Source: Spirosoma sordidisoli
GTDB lineage: Bacteria > Bacteroidota > Bacteroidia > Cytophagales > Spirosomataceae
DNA: 64,000 bases
NCBI RefSeq assembly: GCF_004138325.1
Contig: NZ_SBLB01000007.1
Coordinates: forward strand, 153,947-217,946
Direction: 5' to 3'
The position numbers and the translations under genes are program-made. The notes beneath the pieces were generated by a model. It made no database searches. It was not told where the DNA came from and worked only from the letters and a program-made list of their open reading frames with translations. This document shows positions 18,611-27,889 of this stretch, in pieces. The number at the start of each line of letters is the position of its first letter. The stretch's first letter is position 1.

Positions 18611-18739
18611 ATGGCAGCAGGCGCGTCAGGCCAGGCCGTTACGCGTAGCGGTCTGGAACGCGTTGCTCGGCATCAGGATACAAAACGGCTTCCTGCTTTC
18701 GTTCTTTCTGAAAGTATCCCACTATTTCGCGTAACTCCA

Positions 18740-20347
18740 ATGAACGTTTACGGTGTCGTTGTCACCAGCTTATTCTGCGTTGCTACCCTCGTTGTCGGGG
18801 CCCAGCCCAGTCGCGATTCGGTAAAGGTCGAAAATCTGGGCAACCAGGTGAACTCGGAATACAACGAAATCAACCCGATGATCTCGCCCGATGGCCGGAC
18901 GCTTTATTTTGCCCGGATCAGCCACCCCAACAACACCCACGGCGACAAAGGGAGCCAGGACATCTGGTTTTCCGACTTCGACGAAGCCAGCAAAAAGTGG
19001 GGGCCTGCGCGCCGGATGGGGTTTCCGCTCAATAAAGATGAGTACAACTGCGCCTACAGCATTACCCCCGACGGGCAGACGATGCTCATCAAAGGCCAGT
19101 ACAACAACGGAACCTACGAAACCCGCGGATTCTCGCTGAGCAAGAAAACCGCAAACGGCTGGTCGCCCCCGCAGAAGATCGACATACCCGGCTACGTGAA
19201 CATGAGCAAAGGCCAGTTCGACTGCGGATTTCTGTCGGCCGACGGCAAGGTGCTGCTGATGGCGTTCAGCGAAAAGAAGAACAGCAAAGAAGACGACCTG
19301 TACGTCAGCTTCCGGCAGAAAGACGGTTCCTGGACCAAACCCATGGAGCTGGGCGTCGAGGTAAACACCAAATTCACGGAAACAACCCCTTTTCTGGCAC
19401 CCGACGGCGCCACGCTTTACTTTTCGAGCAATCGCGAGGGGGGGCTGGGCAGCAACGATATCTACGTCTGCAAACGCGTCGACAAAACCTGGAAACACTG
19501 GTCGAAGCCGGTTAACCTGGGCCCATCGGTCAACACCGATGGCTATGACGCTTATTATACGCTATCGGCCTCGGGCGATTATGCCTACCTGACCACCTTC
19601 AAGAACACCCTCGGGAAAGGCGATATCGTACGCATCAAACTGACCGACGTGCGCCCGACCGACCAGCCGGCTAAAGTGGGCGGGGGCGATCTGGCCCAAA
19701 GTCCGTCTACACGCCCCGACCCGGTAGCACTCATCAGCGGTAAGGTGATTGACCAGACCACCGGAAAGCCCGTAGAAGCCAAAATCATTTACCAGACCTT
19801 ACCCGATGGGGCCGAAGCCGGTGAGGCTACGTCAGACCCAATTACGGGCGAATACAAGATCGTGCTGCCGTATGGACAGAAGTACTCGATGCGGGCGGTG
19901 GCTAAAAACTTCATCGCCGAGGGCGATAATGTAGATCTGACCCAGACCAAAGGCTATCAGGAAATCAAGGGTAAAGAGCTGAAACTCGTTCCTATCGAAG
20001 TAGGGCGATCGGTTCGGCTCAACAATATTTTCTTCGACACGGGTAAGTCTGAGTTACGGCCGGAGTCGGGCCCCGAGCTGGATCGGCTGGTGGTTACGTT
20101 CAACGAATCACCCAAGATGGTGATCGAGGTACGCGGGCATACGGACAACACAGGCTCGAACGAAATCAACGCCAAACTTTCTCAGGACCGGGCCGACGCC
20201 GTGCGTGAATATTTTATCAGCAAAGGCATCGAACCCGACCGCATCGCCAGCAAAGGCTTCGGCGAAACCAAACCCGTTGCTACCAACGATACCGACGAAG
20301 GCCGTCAGCAAAACCGGCGCGTAGAGTTCGTCATCGTTAAAAAATAA
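18740..20347 (+). CDS. OmpA-family protein with PD40 beta-propeller
   Basis: The 535-residue product has a signal peptide (MNVYGVVVTSLFCVATLVVG). Several PD40/WD40-like blades follow (SPDGRTLYFARI, TPDGQTMLIKG, SADGKVLLMAF, APDGATLYFSSN) within residues 45-300. A carboxypeptidase-regulatory-like segment comes next (GKVIDQTTGKPVEAKI), then a C-terminal OmpA peptidoglycan-binding domain (FFDTGKSELRPES, VRGHTDNTGSNEIN, NRRVEFVIV). This architecture is common in Bacteroidota, including proteins linked to the type IX secretion/gliding machinery. The protein probably sits in the periplasm tethering the envelope. The ATG at 18740 is chosen for its signal peptide; the open frame reaches back to the uvrD-type gene. 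Confidence 0.88.
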   Translation: MNVYGVVVTSLFCVATLVVGAQPSRDSVKVENLGNQVNSEYNEINPMISPDGRTLYFARISHPNNTHGDKGSQDIWFSDFDEASKKWGPARRMGFPLNKDEYNCAYSITPDGQTMLIKGQYNNGTYETRGFSLSKKTANGWSPPQKIDIPGYVNMSKGQFDCGFLSADGKVLLMAFSEKKNSKEDDLYVSFRQKDGSWTKPMELGVEVNTKFTETTPFLAPDGATLYFSSNREGGLGSNDIYVCKRVDKTWKHWSKPVNLGPSVNTDGYDAYYTLSASGDYAYLTTFKNTLGKGDIVRIKLTDVRPTDQPAKVGGGDLAQSPSTRPDPVALISGKVIDQTTGKPVEAKIIYQTLPDGAEAGEATSDPITGEYKIVLPYGQKYSMRAVAKNFIAEGDNVDLTQTKGYQEIKGKELKLVPIEVGRSVRLNNIFFDTGKSELRPESGPELDRLVVTFNESPKMVIEVRGHTDNTGSNEINAKLSQDRADAVREYFISKGIEPDRIASKGFGETKPVATNDTDEGRQQNRRVEFVIVKK

Positions 20348-20496
20348 CTACCCGCTGGGCGTGGTTTGTTTGTTACTGACGCAGAGAGACGCAAAGGCCG
20401 GGCCGCCGGGCGGTTGCGTCGCTACAACGCGGTTCGGTCGTCGGCGATTCACCGTGGTTCATGCGGCCTTCAATAAGACAACGTATACTGCAAGCA

Positions 20497-21252
20497 TCAG
20501 TCCAGGCCGGGGCGTTGGAAGGCTCGGGCGGTTGGGAAGAGGGTTTCCAGCTCCCGGCGCAGGCGGCTCAGCTGGGCCAGGATGTCGAGGAGGTTATCGA
20601 TCTTGTCGGGGTACTGAGCCAGTATGGTTTGCCAGGCCGCCAGCGACCGATCGATGCTGACCAGCACCAGCTTGGCTTTTCCCAGGTGATAGACCTTCAT
20701 CGTGGCGTCCGACTCGCTCAGCGCTCGTAATGCCGACTGGGTTTTGACCGGTATGAGCGTGCGGTACCAGTTGATGATTTCCCAGGCATCGCGGAGCGCG
20801 TGCAGGATCGGCATCGACTCCTCCTGGGTACGAAACCCCAGCGATACCTCCCGAAGCTGTTGTTCACCAGCCTGTTCGAGTAGGTGCTTCTCCTGACGGA
20901 GCCAGTCTCCCGTATGTTTCAGGTACGAATTGGCCAGCTGGGCAACCGGATGCTGGCGTACCTGAACTGGTTTGGGGAGCGCGTTTTCTTCCAGCGCCTG
21001 AACCGTTGTGTCGGCAGGGGCGTCAGGGCCAGTGAGTGCGCCCGACCGGCTCAGATTCTCGATATACTGTTTGGTCAGGTTCAGCGCATCGGTCAACTGA
21101 TTGATCAGGTCCGGTCCGGCTTCCATGGATTTGGTCAGGCCTGTTTCTGTTTGAATCTGAAAACTTCGACAGCGGCTGGTGAACAGGCAGCGCTCGCACC
21201 AGGTGTCGCAATAATTATAAATACCCGGGATCAATTCAGTTTGTACGTTCAT
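20497..21252 (-). CDS. Uncharacterised protein with N-terminal cysteine cluster
   Basis: I do not recognise this 251-residue protein. Its N-terminus carries a cluster of the form C-x3-C-x2-C-x5-C (CDTWCERCLFTSRC, near residues 15-28), suited to binding zinc or an iron-sulfur cluster. The rest is mostly helical and soluble, with no signal peptide or membrane helix. The gene is isolated, transcribed on the minus strand between an OmpA-type gene and a DUF3887 gene. The frame has the codon character of neighbouring real genes and I see no competing frame on the other strand. Confidence 0.7.
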   Translation of the reverse strand: MNVQTELIPGIYNYCDTWCERCLFTSRCRSFQIQTETGLTKSMEAGPDLINQLTDALNLTKQYIENLSRSGALTGPDAPADTTVQALEENALPKPVQVRQHPVAQLANSYLKHTGDWLRQEKHLLEQAGEQQLREVSLGFRTQEESMPILHALRDAWEIINWYRTLIPVKTQSALRALSESDATMKVYHLGKAKLVLVSIDRSLAAWQTILAQYPDKIDNLLDILAQLSRLRRELETLFPTARAFQRPGLD

Positions 21253-21468
21253 GTTGTAGTTACGGTAAGAATAGTACTTTTATTCTGTAAATATAATAGA
21301 TGACCAAATGAAATTTGTGTAATATAGGTGCCAAAACTTTATGTCAGACAAACAGATGTAAAACCGTTCATCCAACGCTCAGGCCGCTTACAACCAGCTT
21401 CCGGTGCCCTTCCTTTTTTAGGGCAGCGCGCTGACTGGTTCGGTTATCTTTACCAAAAAAACACACGT

Positions 21469-21849
21469 ATGAAACGCTTCCTCTTTCTACTAGTCATGCT
21501 GTCACTAGCTGTCGCGGCTCAGGCGCAGACGCCGTCGGCCCCGACGGTTGACCCGAAACTCGATTCGCTGGCGAAGCTGGCCCAGCGCTTTATTAACAAC
21601 AACCAGCCAGACTCGCTCTACGCCATCATGGGCGATGCGTTCAAGCAACAGATTTCGGCCGATAAGATGAAAGAGGTCGTGGGGCAGGTGTCGGGGCAGC
21701 TCGGCAAATGGACAGCTATGGAGTCGCGGGGTGTACAGAACGGCATTGCCCGTTACAAAGCCACGTTCGCGCTGGCCCCGCTCGATTTTTACATCAGCCA
21801 GGACAAGCAGGGCAAAGTAGAAACGTTTCTGTTCAAGCCGCTTGAGTAA
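21469..21849 (+). CDS. Small secreted DUF3887-type protein
   Basis: The 126-residue product has a clear signal peptide (MKRFLFLLVMLSLAVAAQAQ). An NTF2-like DUF3887 domain follows: LAQRFINNNQPDSLYAIMGD, AFKQQISADKMKEVV and a C-terminal LDFYISQDKQGKVETFLF strand. Such domains sit in periplasmic proteins, often beside hydrolases; the ligand is unknown. The upstream in-frame extension to 21328 has no signal sequence and is rejected. Confidence 0.75.
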   Translation: MKRFLFLLVMLSLAVAAQAQTPSAPTVDPKLDSLAKLAQRFINNNQPDSLYAIMGDAFKQQISADKMKEVVGQVSGQLGKWTAMESRGVQNGIARYKATFALAPLDFYISQDKQGKVETFLFKPLE

Positions 21850-21935
21850 ATCCCGCCTATTTTTCGCGATCCGTTCAGAACATTTAAACCGGTTAACGGA
21901 TTAGTTGAGTATCCCCATTCTCAACACGGACAATC

Positions 21936-22760
21936 ATGCAACTCAACGCCGGCTGCGACCTTCAGTTTCAGGCTGAGGGACCAACCCCTTTAGTGCTTAT
22001 GCTACGCCCCCGGTCTGGCGCCGGGCAGTGGATCATTCGCGAAGAGTACCAGATCACGCCAACCGTCAACGTAACGGAGTTTACCGACATGTACGGCAAC
22101 CTCTGTCAGCGACTGGTGGCCCCCGAAGGGCCGTTTTCGATTCATTTTACGGCTACCGTCCAGACGGCCGATGCCATCGATGTGGCGCCGGGCGCGCCCT
22201 ATACGCCGGTTGAGGATCTGCCCGATGATGTGTTGCACTACACCCTGCCGAGCCGGTATTGCCAGTCGGACCAGCTAAGCGAGCTGGCTACGCAGATTAC
22301 CGACGGGGTTGAGCCCGGCTACGACCAGCCCGAAGCCATCCGGCGCTGGATCAACGAGAATATCCGCTACGAATACGGTACCAGCGACGCCAGCACCTCG
22401 GCTGTTGATACGGCCCAGCACCGGGTTGGCGTTTGCCGCGATTTTACCCACCTCGGTATTTCACTCTGCCGCGCCCTTAATATTCCGGCCCGAATGGTCG
22501 TTGGTTATTTGTACCAGCTCGACCCGATGGATCTCCATGCCTGGTTCGAAGCCTACGTGGATGGCCGCTGGTTTACCTTCGACGCTACCCAGCGCGAACC
22601 CCGCGGCAACCGGATTACAGTGGCTTATGGTCGCGATGCGGCCGACGTGGCCTTCACTACCCAGTTTGGCCCCATGACGCTGGAGTCGATGCGGGTCTGG
22701 GTCGATGCGCTGGAGCCTGAACCCGAAGAGACCGAGCCGGCGCAACCGACAGGGGCTTAG
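21936..22760 (+). CDS. Transglutaminase-like cysteine protease-fold protein
   Basis: The 274-residue cytoplasmic protein has the transglutaminase-like core in its second half. The nucleophile is Cys in HRVGVCRDFTHLG, His is in DLHAWFEAYVDG and Asp in WFTFDATQ, in the right order and spacing. The N-terminal half matches the beta-rich Transglut_N region found in bacterial members. Such proteins act as proteases or amidases on peptides. No signal peptide is visible. It lies 86 nt after the DUF3887 gene in the same direction and may be co-transcribed. Confidence 0.85.
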   Translation: MQLNAGCDLQFQAEGPTPLVLMLRPRSGAGQWIIREEYQITPTVNVTEFTDMYGNLCQRLVAPEGPFSIHFTATVQTADAIDVAPGAPYTPVEDLPDDVLHYTLPSRYCQSDQLSELATQITDGVEPGYDQPEAIRRWINENIRYEYGTSDASTSAVDTAQHRVGVCRDFTHLGISLCRALNIPARMVVGYLYQLDPMDLHAWFEAYVDGRWFTFDATQREPRGNRITVAYGRDAADVAFTTQFGPMTLESMRVWVDALEPEPEETEPAQPTGA

Positions 22761-22839
22761 GCAATTCTGTTAAAAAAATGGCGGGTGTACCAACGCTTTT
22801 CCTACCGGCGGGGTCTATCCGGAAAACCGATACCAGACT

Positions 22840-23283
22840 ATGACTAAACAACTGCTTTTCTGCGCTTTACTGGGATCGCTGACGGCCTGCCAGCCCGATA
22901 CGGACATCCAGCCCGGAACGGCCTCGCTCGCGGGCGAAATTGGCGGTCGGTACCGTACCAACGTCTTCCTTGACCCATCGTGCGTGGCGTTGTCCAGCAG
23001 TCAGCTGCCAACGGTCACCCTGCTGGCCGAGTCAGACAGTGCGGTATCGGTACTGTATGCCTATCAGTATCCACAAAAAGGTACCCGCCGGGTAGAGGGC
23101 GTTGCCCTAAGCCGCCAGGCCGACAGCTCGGTGCAGCTGCGGGTTGGCAATACGACCCTCGGCAGCGTGCAGACCGAACGCGTCTTTACCGACAACGGCA
23201 TGGAGAAAGAAGGGAAACTGCTGCGGATTACGTACCAGAACGGCGCTACCGAGATTCCGTACTTTGCGGGCGTGAAGGAATAA
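22840..23283 (+). CDS. Small lipoprotein of unknown function
   Basis: The 147-residue product begins with a lipoprotein signal, MTKQLLFCALLGSLTACQPD, with lipobox LTAC. The mature part is beta-rich (YRTNVFLDPS, SVSVLYAYQYPQKG) and I do not recognise it. It is probably anchored to the outer membrane. It is convergent with the coiled-coil gene, and a strong hairpin lies just after its stop. Confidence 0.75.
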   Translation: MTKQLLFCALLGSLTACQPDTDIQPGTASLAGEIGGRYRTNVFLDPSCVALSSSQLPTVTLLAESDSAVSVLYAYQYPQKGTRRVEGVALSRQADSSVQLRVGNTTLGSVQTERVFTDNGMEKEGKLLRITYQNGATEIPYFAGVKE

Positions 23284-23315
23284 AAAAAGCGCGATATCGT
23301 TGGATATCGCGCTTT
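23282..23315. terminator. Perfect 13-bp hairpin terminator between convergent genes
   Basis: The arms AAAGCGCGATATC (23286-23298) and GATATCGCGCTTT (23303-23315) pair exactly around a GTTG loop. The run of A at 23282-23288 becomes a U-tract on the minus strand, so it is a strong intrinsic terminator for the minus-strand gene at 23334-24269. It may also stop the plus-strand lipoprotein transcript. Confidence 0.9.
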
Positions 23316-23333
23316 GTAGGGAGTGGTGTAGGC

Positions 23334-24269
23334 TTAGCGAACCGCAAACTCACCGGCACCGATCCGGAAGCCTTCCGAATACAGCTCTACCGTGTACTTG
23401 CCGGGCTTGTAGGGAATGCCACGGGTATACAGCAGCTCAACGTTCTGACCATTGCTGGTGTAGTTGACTGTCTGCTTGGTGGTGTAGATCGTCTCGTTAC
23501 CATCAACCGTGAACGTACCCGAACCGTTGGCCATATCCGATACAACGGCACCGCTTGGGTCAAGCACCCGAACAAACACTTCTTTCGGCTCTTCGCGGGT
23601 CAGCGGGTTATCGAGCAGCGTATACACCAGTTTGATTTTGTCTAACCGCTTGGCTTTGTAGGCGTCGTCTTCTTTGACTTTGCCTTTCGAGCTAACCGCA
23701 AACACTTTCACGTTCTGGGCTTTCAGGGCGGCAGCGCGGGTTACTTTGGTGCTCAGCTCCTGGTTTTGCGTGGCGATGGTAGCAACCGAATCGCTCAGGC
23801 GCTGACGCTCGGTCTTAAGGCCGGTATTCTCTTCGTCCAGCACTTTTACGTTCGTGGCCAGCGTCACGTTTTCACGCTGCAGGTTGGCGATGAGCGTATC
23901 TTTCTCGATCAGGAACGCTTCATACTGCTTGATTTTGGTTTCGTACTTGGCGATCGAAACCCGGTTGCCCCGGCGCAGCGATGCTCTGTCTTCTTCCAGC
24001 TGGGCTTTTACTTTCTGCAGCTCCGTAACGTCGCCCCCTAATTTTTGTACTTCGGCAATTTTGGCGTCTAAGGCCGTCGAGATCGAATCCAGTTTAACGC
24101 GGGTGGTTGAGAGTTCTTCTACGCGCTCGGATATGGTAACTTCTTGGTTCTCAGAAACTTTTTTCTGATCGAAATACAAATAACTCGATACCCCGGCTAA
24201 ACCAGTCATAATGATAAGGGCGGCCAGTAGGGCACCATTGGTGCGGGGCTTTTGCGGACTATTCTCCAT
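23334..24269 (-). CDS. Membrane-anchored coiled-coil protein of unknown function
   Basis: The 311-residue protein has a short cytoplasmic N-terminus, one membrane helix (ALLAALIIMTGLAGVSSYLYF, about residues 13-33), and then a long coiled coil rich in E, K, L and T to about residue 190. The C-terminal domain is beta-rich (LVYTLLDNPLTREEPKEVFV and KYTVELYSEGFRIG). Bacteroidota have similar proteins of unknown function; a scaffold or trans-envelope role is plausible. It has its own terminator just downstream. Confidence 0.75.
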   Translation of the reverse strand: MENSPQKPRTNGALLAALIIMTGLAGVSSYLYFDQKKVSENQEVTISERVEELSTTRVKLDSISTALDAKIAEVQKLGGDVTELQKVKAQLEEDRASLRRGNRVSIAKYETKIKQYEAFLIEKDTLIANLQRENVTLATNVKVLDEENTGLKTERQRLSDSVATIATQNQELSTKVTRAAALKAQNVKVFAVSSKGKVKEDDAYKAKRLDKIKLVYTLLDNPLTREEPKEVFVRVLDPSGAVVSDMANGSGTFTVDGNETIYTTKQTVNYTSNGQNVELLYTRGIPYKPGKYTVELYSEGFRIGAGEFAVR

Positions 24270-24657
24270 AGTAATGGTCAGTTTAACGATTGAACTTGCA
24301 CTTTGTACTCGTGTAGAGGTTGTTACATCTGAACGGGTTTATTACAGGAGATCACTTAACAAGAATTACTTACCGATTAGTTGCAAAACGTACGAAAGCA
24401 ACGCCTTTACGGTTTTCAATATTGTAATCTAAGTCAATAGATTTTGTGCAAAAAAGAAGATAATTCATTGTAAAACAAAGCTTTTTACCGAATAATCAAT
24501 AATTGATTTAGCGAACGGGACAAACACGCGCCGGAAACAACGATACCCCGGCCCTCGTTACCTAATGTGGGTCAGCCAGGTAAGTAATAGATGACCTGAA
24601 ATCACCCGGCCGGGACCGGATACCGGTCCCGACACCCGCTGACCCTGCCATACAGTC
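24270..24657. other. Gene-free stretch between the coiled-coil gene and mutM
   Basis: This 388-nt divergent region must contain promoters for both neighbours. It is AT-rich around 24350-24510. I see no tRNA, riboswitch, long inverted repeat or convincing TTTG-N17-TAnnTTTG promoter pair in it. Confidence 0.5.
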
Positions 24658-25479
24658 ATGCCCGAACTGCCCGAAGTAGAAATTAGACGCCAATATCTCG
24701 AAACGTCATCGCTTTACCAGCCGATACGCCATATTGAGGTGGAAGACAAAAAGCTGCTGACCACCGACTACGCTACCCTTAGCGAACGGCTGACCGGACG
24801 GCAGTTTACGGGTACGCAGCGCGTTGGCAAGAACCTGTTCGTATTTACCGACCACCCCGACGTCATTGTTCATATGCATTTCGGCATGACCGGCGATCTG
24901 GAATACTACCATGCCTCGCTCGATCGGCCCCGCTTTGCCCGTATTGTTTTTGAGTTCGACGGGGATTTCAACCTTGGCTTTTTGTGTCCGCGCAAGTTTG
25001 AGCGGGTTGGCCTTATCGATAATGTCGATGCGTTTTTACGGCGGAAGAAAATTGGTAAAGACGGACTCGACATAGCCCCGGCTGAGCTTGCCGAGCGGGT
25101 TCGGGCCAAAAAAGCGGTTATCAAACCGGTTCTTCTCGATCAGCGTGTCGTGGCGGGCCTGGGTAACTGGATTGTCGACGAGGTCTTGTTCCAGGCCCGC
25201 GTCCATCCGGAACACCGCGCCAACACCCTGACCGACGAAGAGATGACCCGGCTGCATGAAGCTATCCGGCTGGTGCTGGAGACCGCCATCCGCTACGAAG
25301 CCACCTACCGCGACTTTCCCAGCAGTTTCCTGATCCACGTTCGGGAGTGGGACGACTCGCCCTATGACGATGTGGAAGCGCATAAGTTCTGCCCCCGTTG
25401 CGGTACCCGCATCGAACGCTCAACGGTGGGTGGCCGAACCACATTCTTCTGTCCCCAGGACCAGCCGTTGCCGGTATAA
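24658..25479 (+). CDS. mutM: Formamidopyrimidine-DNA glycosylase (Fpg/MutM) family
   Basis: The 273-residue product starts MPELPEVEIRRQYLE, giving the catalytic Pro1 and Glu2 after Met removal. It keeps the lysine in VGKNLFVF and the HMHFGMTGDLEYY segment, as well as the H2TH region (GLGNWIVDEVLFQARVHPEH). It should excise 8-oxoguanine and formamidopyrimidines and nick abasic sites. The C-terminal zinc finger reads C-P-R-C, 16 residues, then C-P-Q-D: the fourth zinc ligand is Asp instead of Cys. The finger arginine (GGRTTFF) is kept. The length is normal. An Nei-like specificity is less likely given the PELPEVE start. Confidence 0.88.
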   Translation: MPELPEVEIRRQYLETSSLYQPIRHIEVEDKKLLTTDYATLSERLTGRQFTGTQRVGKNLFVFTDHPDVIVHMHFGMTGDLEYYHASLDRPRFARIVFEFDGDFNLGFLCPRKFERVGLIDNVDAFLRRKKIGKDGLDIAPAELAERVRAKKAVIKPVLLDQRVVAGLGNWIVDEVLFQARVHPEHRANTLTDEEMTRLHEAIRLVLETAIRYEATYRDFPSSFLIHVREWDDSPYDDVEAHKFCPRCGTRIERSTVGGRTTFFCPQDQPLPV

Positions 25480-25580
25480 CCGACGTCTGCATGACGATGA
25501 GCCGTAGTCAGTTTGGCTGACGAACTTGTACCGGGCCGCTTTCGTTTTCACAATGCGTGTAGATACATTTAATTATACAT

Positions 25581-26435
25581 ATGAATCGATCCATTGCTGC
25601 CATACAGACCGCTACGCCCAACAGCGTTGGCGATGGTTTTGTCGGGTTGAATGCTTTCCACCCACAGGGCTCACGGCCGTTTAACCCGTTTTTGCTGCTC
25701 GACCACCACGGGCCCATGCAGGTTCAGCCCTCGGGTCGGCCGAAAGGGGTTGACAAACATCCACACCGGGGCTTCGAGACGGTCACGATCGTTTACGAAG
25801 GAGCGCTCGAACACCGCGATTCGGCCGGTAATCACGGCAAGCTGTTTGCCGGCGATGTACAGTGGATGACGGCTGCGTCGGGTATCATCCACGAGGAAAA
25901 ACACGAACTCGAATTCTCCCGTCGGGGTGGTCGGCTGGATTTTGTGCAGTTATGGGTCAACCTGCCGGCTAAAGATAAGATGAGTCCACCCCGCTACCAG
26001 GATATTGCAGCCACGCGGATTCCGAAGACAACCCTTTTCGGGGGCGGTACACTGCGGGTCATTGCGGGCGAACTGGGCGGACTGCGCGGTCCTGCGCATA
26101 CCTTCAGTCCCATTACGGTAGCGGATCTGACCCTGGCTGCCAGCCAGACTGAAACGATTACCGTACCGGCCAATCATACGCTGATTGTCTATGCACTGGC
26201 CGGTTCTGCTACGATCAACGGGCAATCGATGACCCGCGGGCAGGTGGCGTTGACGGGCATTGACGGCGATACCATTACGCTGACGGCTACCGCTGATGCC
26301 AAACTGCTGATTTTGTCGGGAGAGCCGATTAACGAGCCCCTGGCCGTATATGGTCCGTTTGTGATGAATACCCGCGAGGAAATTATGGAAGCCTTCGACG
26401 ATTTTCAGAACGGTCGGATGGGGGTATTAAATTAA
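25581..26435 (+). CDS. Pirin family protein
   Basis: The 284-residue bicupin has the pirin signature: LLDHHGPM, KHPHRGFETVTIVYEG and GDVQWMTAASGIIHEEKHE. These supply the metal-binding His, His, His and Glu of the N-terminal cupin. The C-terminal cupin (TETITVPANHTLIVYALAG) lacks metal ligands, as usual. Bacterial pirins can act as quercetinases or as redox/protein regulators; the substrate is not evident. It stands alone and ends 34 nt before the convergent Y-family polymerase gene. Confidence 0.9.
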   Translation: MNRSIAAIQTATPNSVGDGFVGLNAFHPQGSRPFNPFLLLDHHGPMQVQPSGRPKGVDKHPHRGFETVTIVYEGALEHRDSAGNHGKLFAGDVQWMTAASGIIHEEKHELEFSRRGGRLDFVQLWVNLPAKDKMSPPRYQDIAATRIPKTTLFGGGTLRVIAGELGGLRGPAHTFSPITVADLTLAASQTETITVPANHTLIVYALAGSATINGQSMTRGQVALTGIDGDTITLTATADAKLLILSGEPINEPLAVYGPFVMNTREEIMEAFDDFQNGRMGVLN

Positions 26436-26469
26436 CCAGCCTGTCCAATCCGGCACATGGTATATCGCT

Positions 26470-27735
26470 CTATAAATCCTTGATGTTGCCAAACCCGATG
26501 ACATCCCGATAGACGGGATTGTCGCGAAGCTCGGTTGCGCGTATCAGTTTGTCGGCACCGAACCTGGTTTTCAGGTCGTAAAGCGTTTTGCGGAGGGTAT
26601 TTTTACGACTGTCGTTGGTGAAGAGACTGAGCGGAACGGCATCGGCCGGTACGAACCGATGCACCACCACGCTCATGCTGCGGAGGTGTTCGTTCAGTAC
26701 CGGCTCGCAGTGGTGAGATGCCTGAAACCGCGCCAGCCGCTCGCTGATGATCCGGTACATGTCGGGGCCGTCCTGCATCGGATCGGTAAAGCTGACCTCG
26801 CAGTTGTAGGTTTTGCCGGTATGGTATCGGCACGAAAAAGACAGGTTCTGGCAAAACACGCCCTGCCGGACCATCCGCCGTTCGAGCGTCAGACAAAGCG
26901 ACTGCAGCAACTCATCCAGCCGCTCCGCCGAGCTGCGCTGCTCCGGCGAGATCGTCCGCATGGCCGACATACTTTTGTACTCCTCGTGACTATCCAGATC
27001 GACTTCGCCCGCAAAGTTGAGCCGCAGGTGCCAGTGCAACCCGACAATACTTTTGCAGATGGCCTTCAGCCGCTGGGGCGACGCGTACCGTAAATCCAGC
27101 GGAGTACGGATACCACCATCTTCGAGCCGGACCGCCATCCGGTAGCCAATGCCGGGCAGGTCGGTAAGCCGAAGCGACCGAAGTACGGCGTCGATGGTGT
27201 CGGGGGTGATCACCGTCAGGCCGTCGGGCTTTTGCAGGTCAGAGGCCAGTTTGGCCAGAAACACATTCGGCGCAATACCAATCGAGCACCGCAGCCAGTC
27301 GCCCACCTCGTTCCGAATGGCGGCTTTGATGGTTCGGGCCAGCTGCTCCATATCCTTATACACCAGTTGGTAGTTGGTCAGGTCAATCACCGCTTCGTCG
27401 ATGCTTTTCGGCACCACATCGTCGGCAAACTGTTTGAGCACGCTGATCAGCTTGACGTGGTACGAGCGGTAGCGGGTAGGGTGCGTCTCGACCGGTACCA
27501 GATCCGGACAGAGCCGCATCGCTTCATCCAGCCGCATACCGGTTTTTACCCCTTTCCTTTTGGCTTCTACCGAGGGGGCAATGATGCAGCCGTGCTGACC
27601 CGTATAGACGCAGACGCCCACCGGCCGACCCCGTAGCCAGTAATTATCCTGTTGTTCGCAGGAAGCAAAAAAGCTGTTCATGTCCACAAACAGGACCGTG
27701 GGCAGCGTATGGTTGGTGAGTCGGTTCCGGTTCAT
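26470..27735 (-). CDS. Y-family DNA polymerase (DinB/UmuC type)
   Basis: The 421-residue translesion polymerase has the first catalytic aspartate and steric-gate region in LFVDMNSFFASCEQ and the second metal site in SIDEAVIDL. It also has GIAPNVFLAKLASDLQKPDG and the HhH thumb (LTDLPGIGYRMAVRL). A full little-finger domain follows to the end, so it looks active. It is transcribed divergently from an HTH-S24 regulator, recalling umuDC/rumAB-type mutagenesis cassettes, so damage induction is likely. The ATG at 27735 is chosen because the polymerase domain starts about 14 residues later; the frame continues upstream through the intergenic region without homology. Confidence 0.88.
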   Translation of the reverse strand: MNRNRLTNHTLPTVLFVDMNSFFASCEQQDNYWLRGRPVGVCVYTGQHGCIIAPSVEAKRKGVKTGMRLDEAMRLCPDLVPVETHPTRYRSYHVKLISVLKQFADDVVPKSIDEAVIDLTNYQLVYKDMEQLARTIKAAIRNEVGDWLRCSIGIAPNVFLAKLASDLQKPDGLTVITPDTIDAVLRSLRLTDLPGIGYRMAVRLEDGGIRTPLDLRYASPQRLKAICKSIVGLHWHLRLNFAGEVDLDSHEEYKSMSAMRTISPEQRSSAERLDELLQSLCLTLERRMVRQGVFCQNLSFSCRYHTGKTYNCEVSFTDPMQDGPDMYRIISERLARFQASHHCEPVLNEHLRSMSVVVHRFVPADAVPLSLFTNDSRKNTLRKTLYDLKTRFGADKLIRATELRDNPVYRDVIGFGNIKDL

Positions 27736-27793
27736 CAATTTTTGGATAGAAACGTTCCTTTTGGTGTCGTCTTTCGTCTGTATTAGTCGTATG

Positions 27794-27822
27794 TTTGTTG
27801 TGATACAGGCGCAATATATTTG
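27794..27822 (+). promoter_or_regulatory. Promoter of the HTH-S24 regulator gene
   Basis: TTTG at 27794-27797, a 17-nt spacer and TATATTTG at 27815-27822 match the Bacteroidota consensus TTTG-N17-TAnnTTTG exactly. Transcription would start near 27828-27830, inside the direct repeats that may form the operator. Confidence 0.7.
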
Positions 27823-27830
27823 ACTTGTAT

Positions 27831-27861
27831 TATAATGCCAATATATCCATACTATAATGGC
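27831..27861. promoter_or_regulatory. Candidate operator: TATAATGSC direct repeats with partial dyad
   Basis: TATAATGCC (27831-27839) and TATAATGGC (27853-27861) are repeated with a 22-bp spacing, close to two helical turns. The segment 27837-27861 also has partial dyad symmetry (GCCA...TGGC). It overlaps the predicted transcription start of the regulator gene, as expected for an autorepressor site. Confidence 0.45.
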
Positions 27862-27889
27862 GAAAAATTGTTTGGAAAAAGTAGACAAC

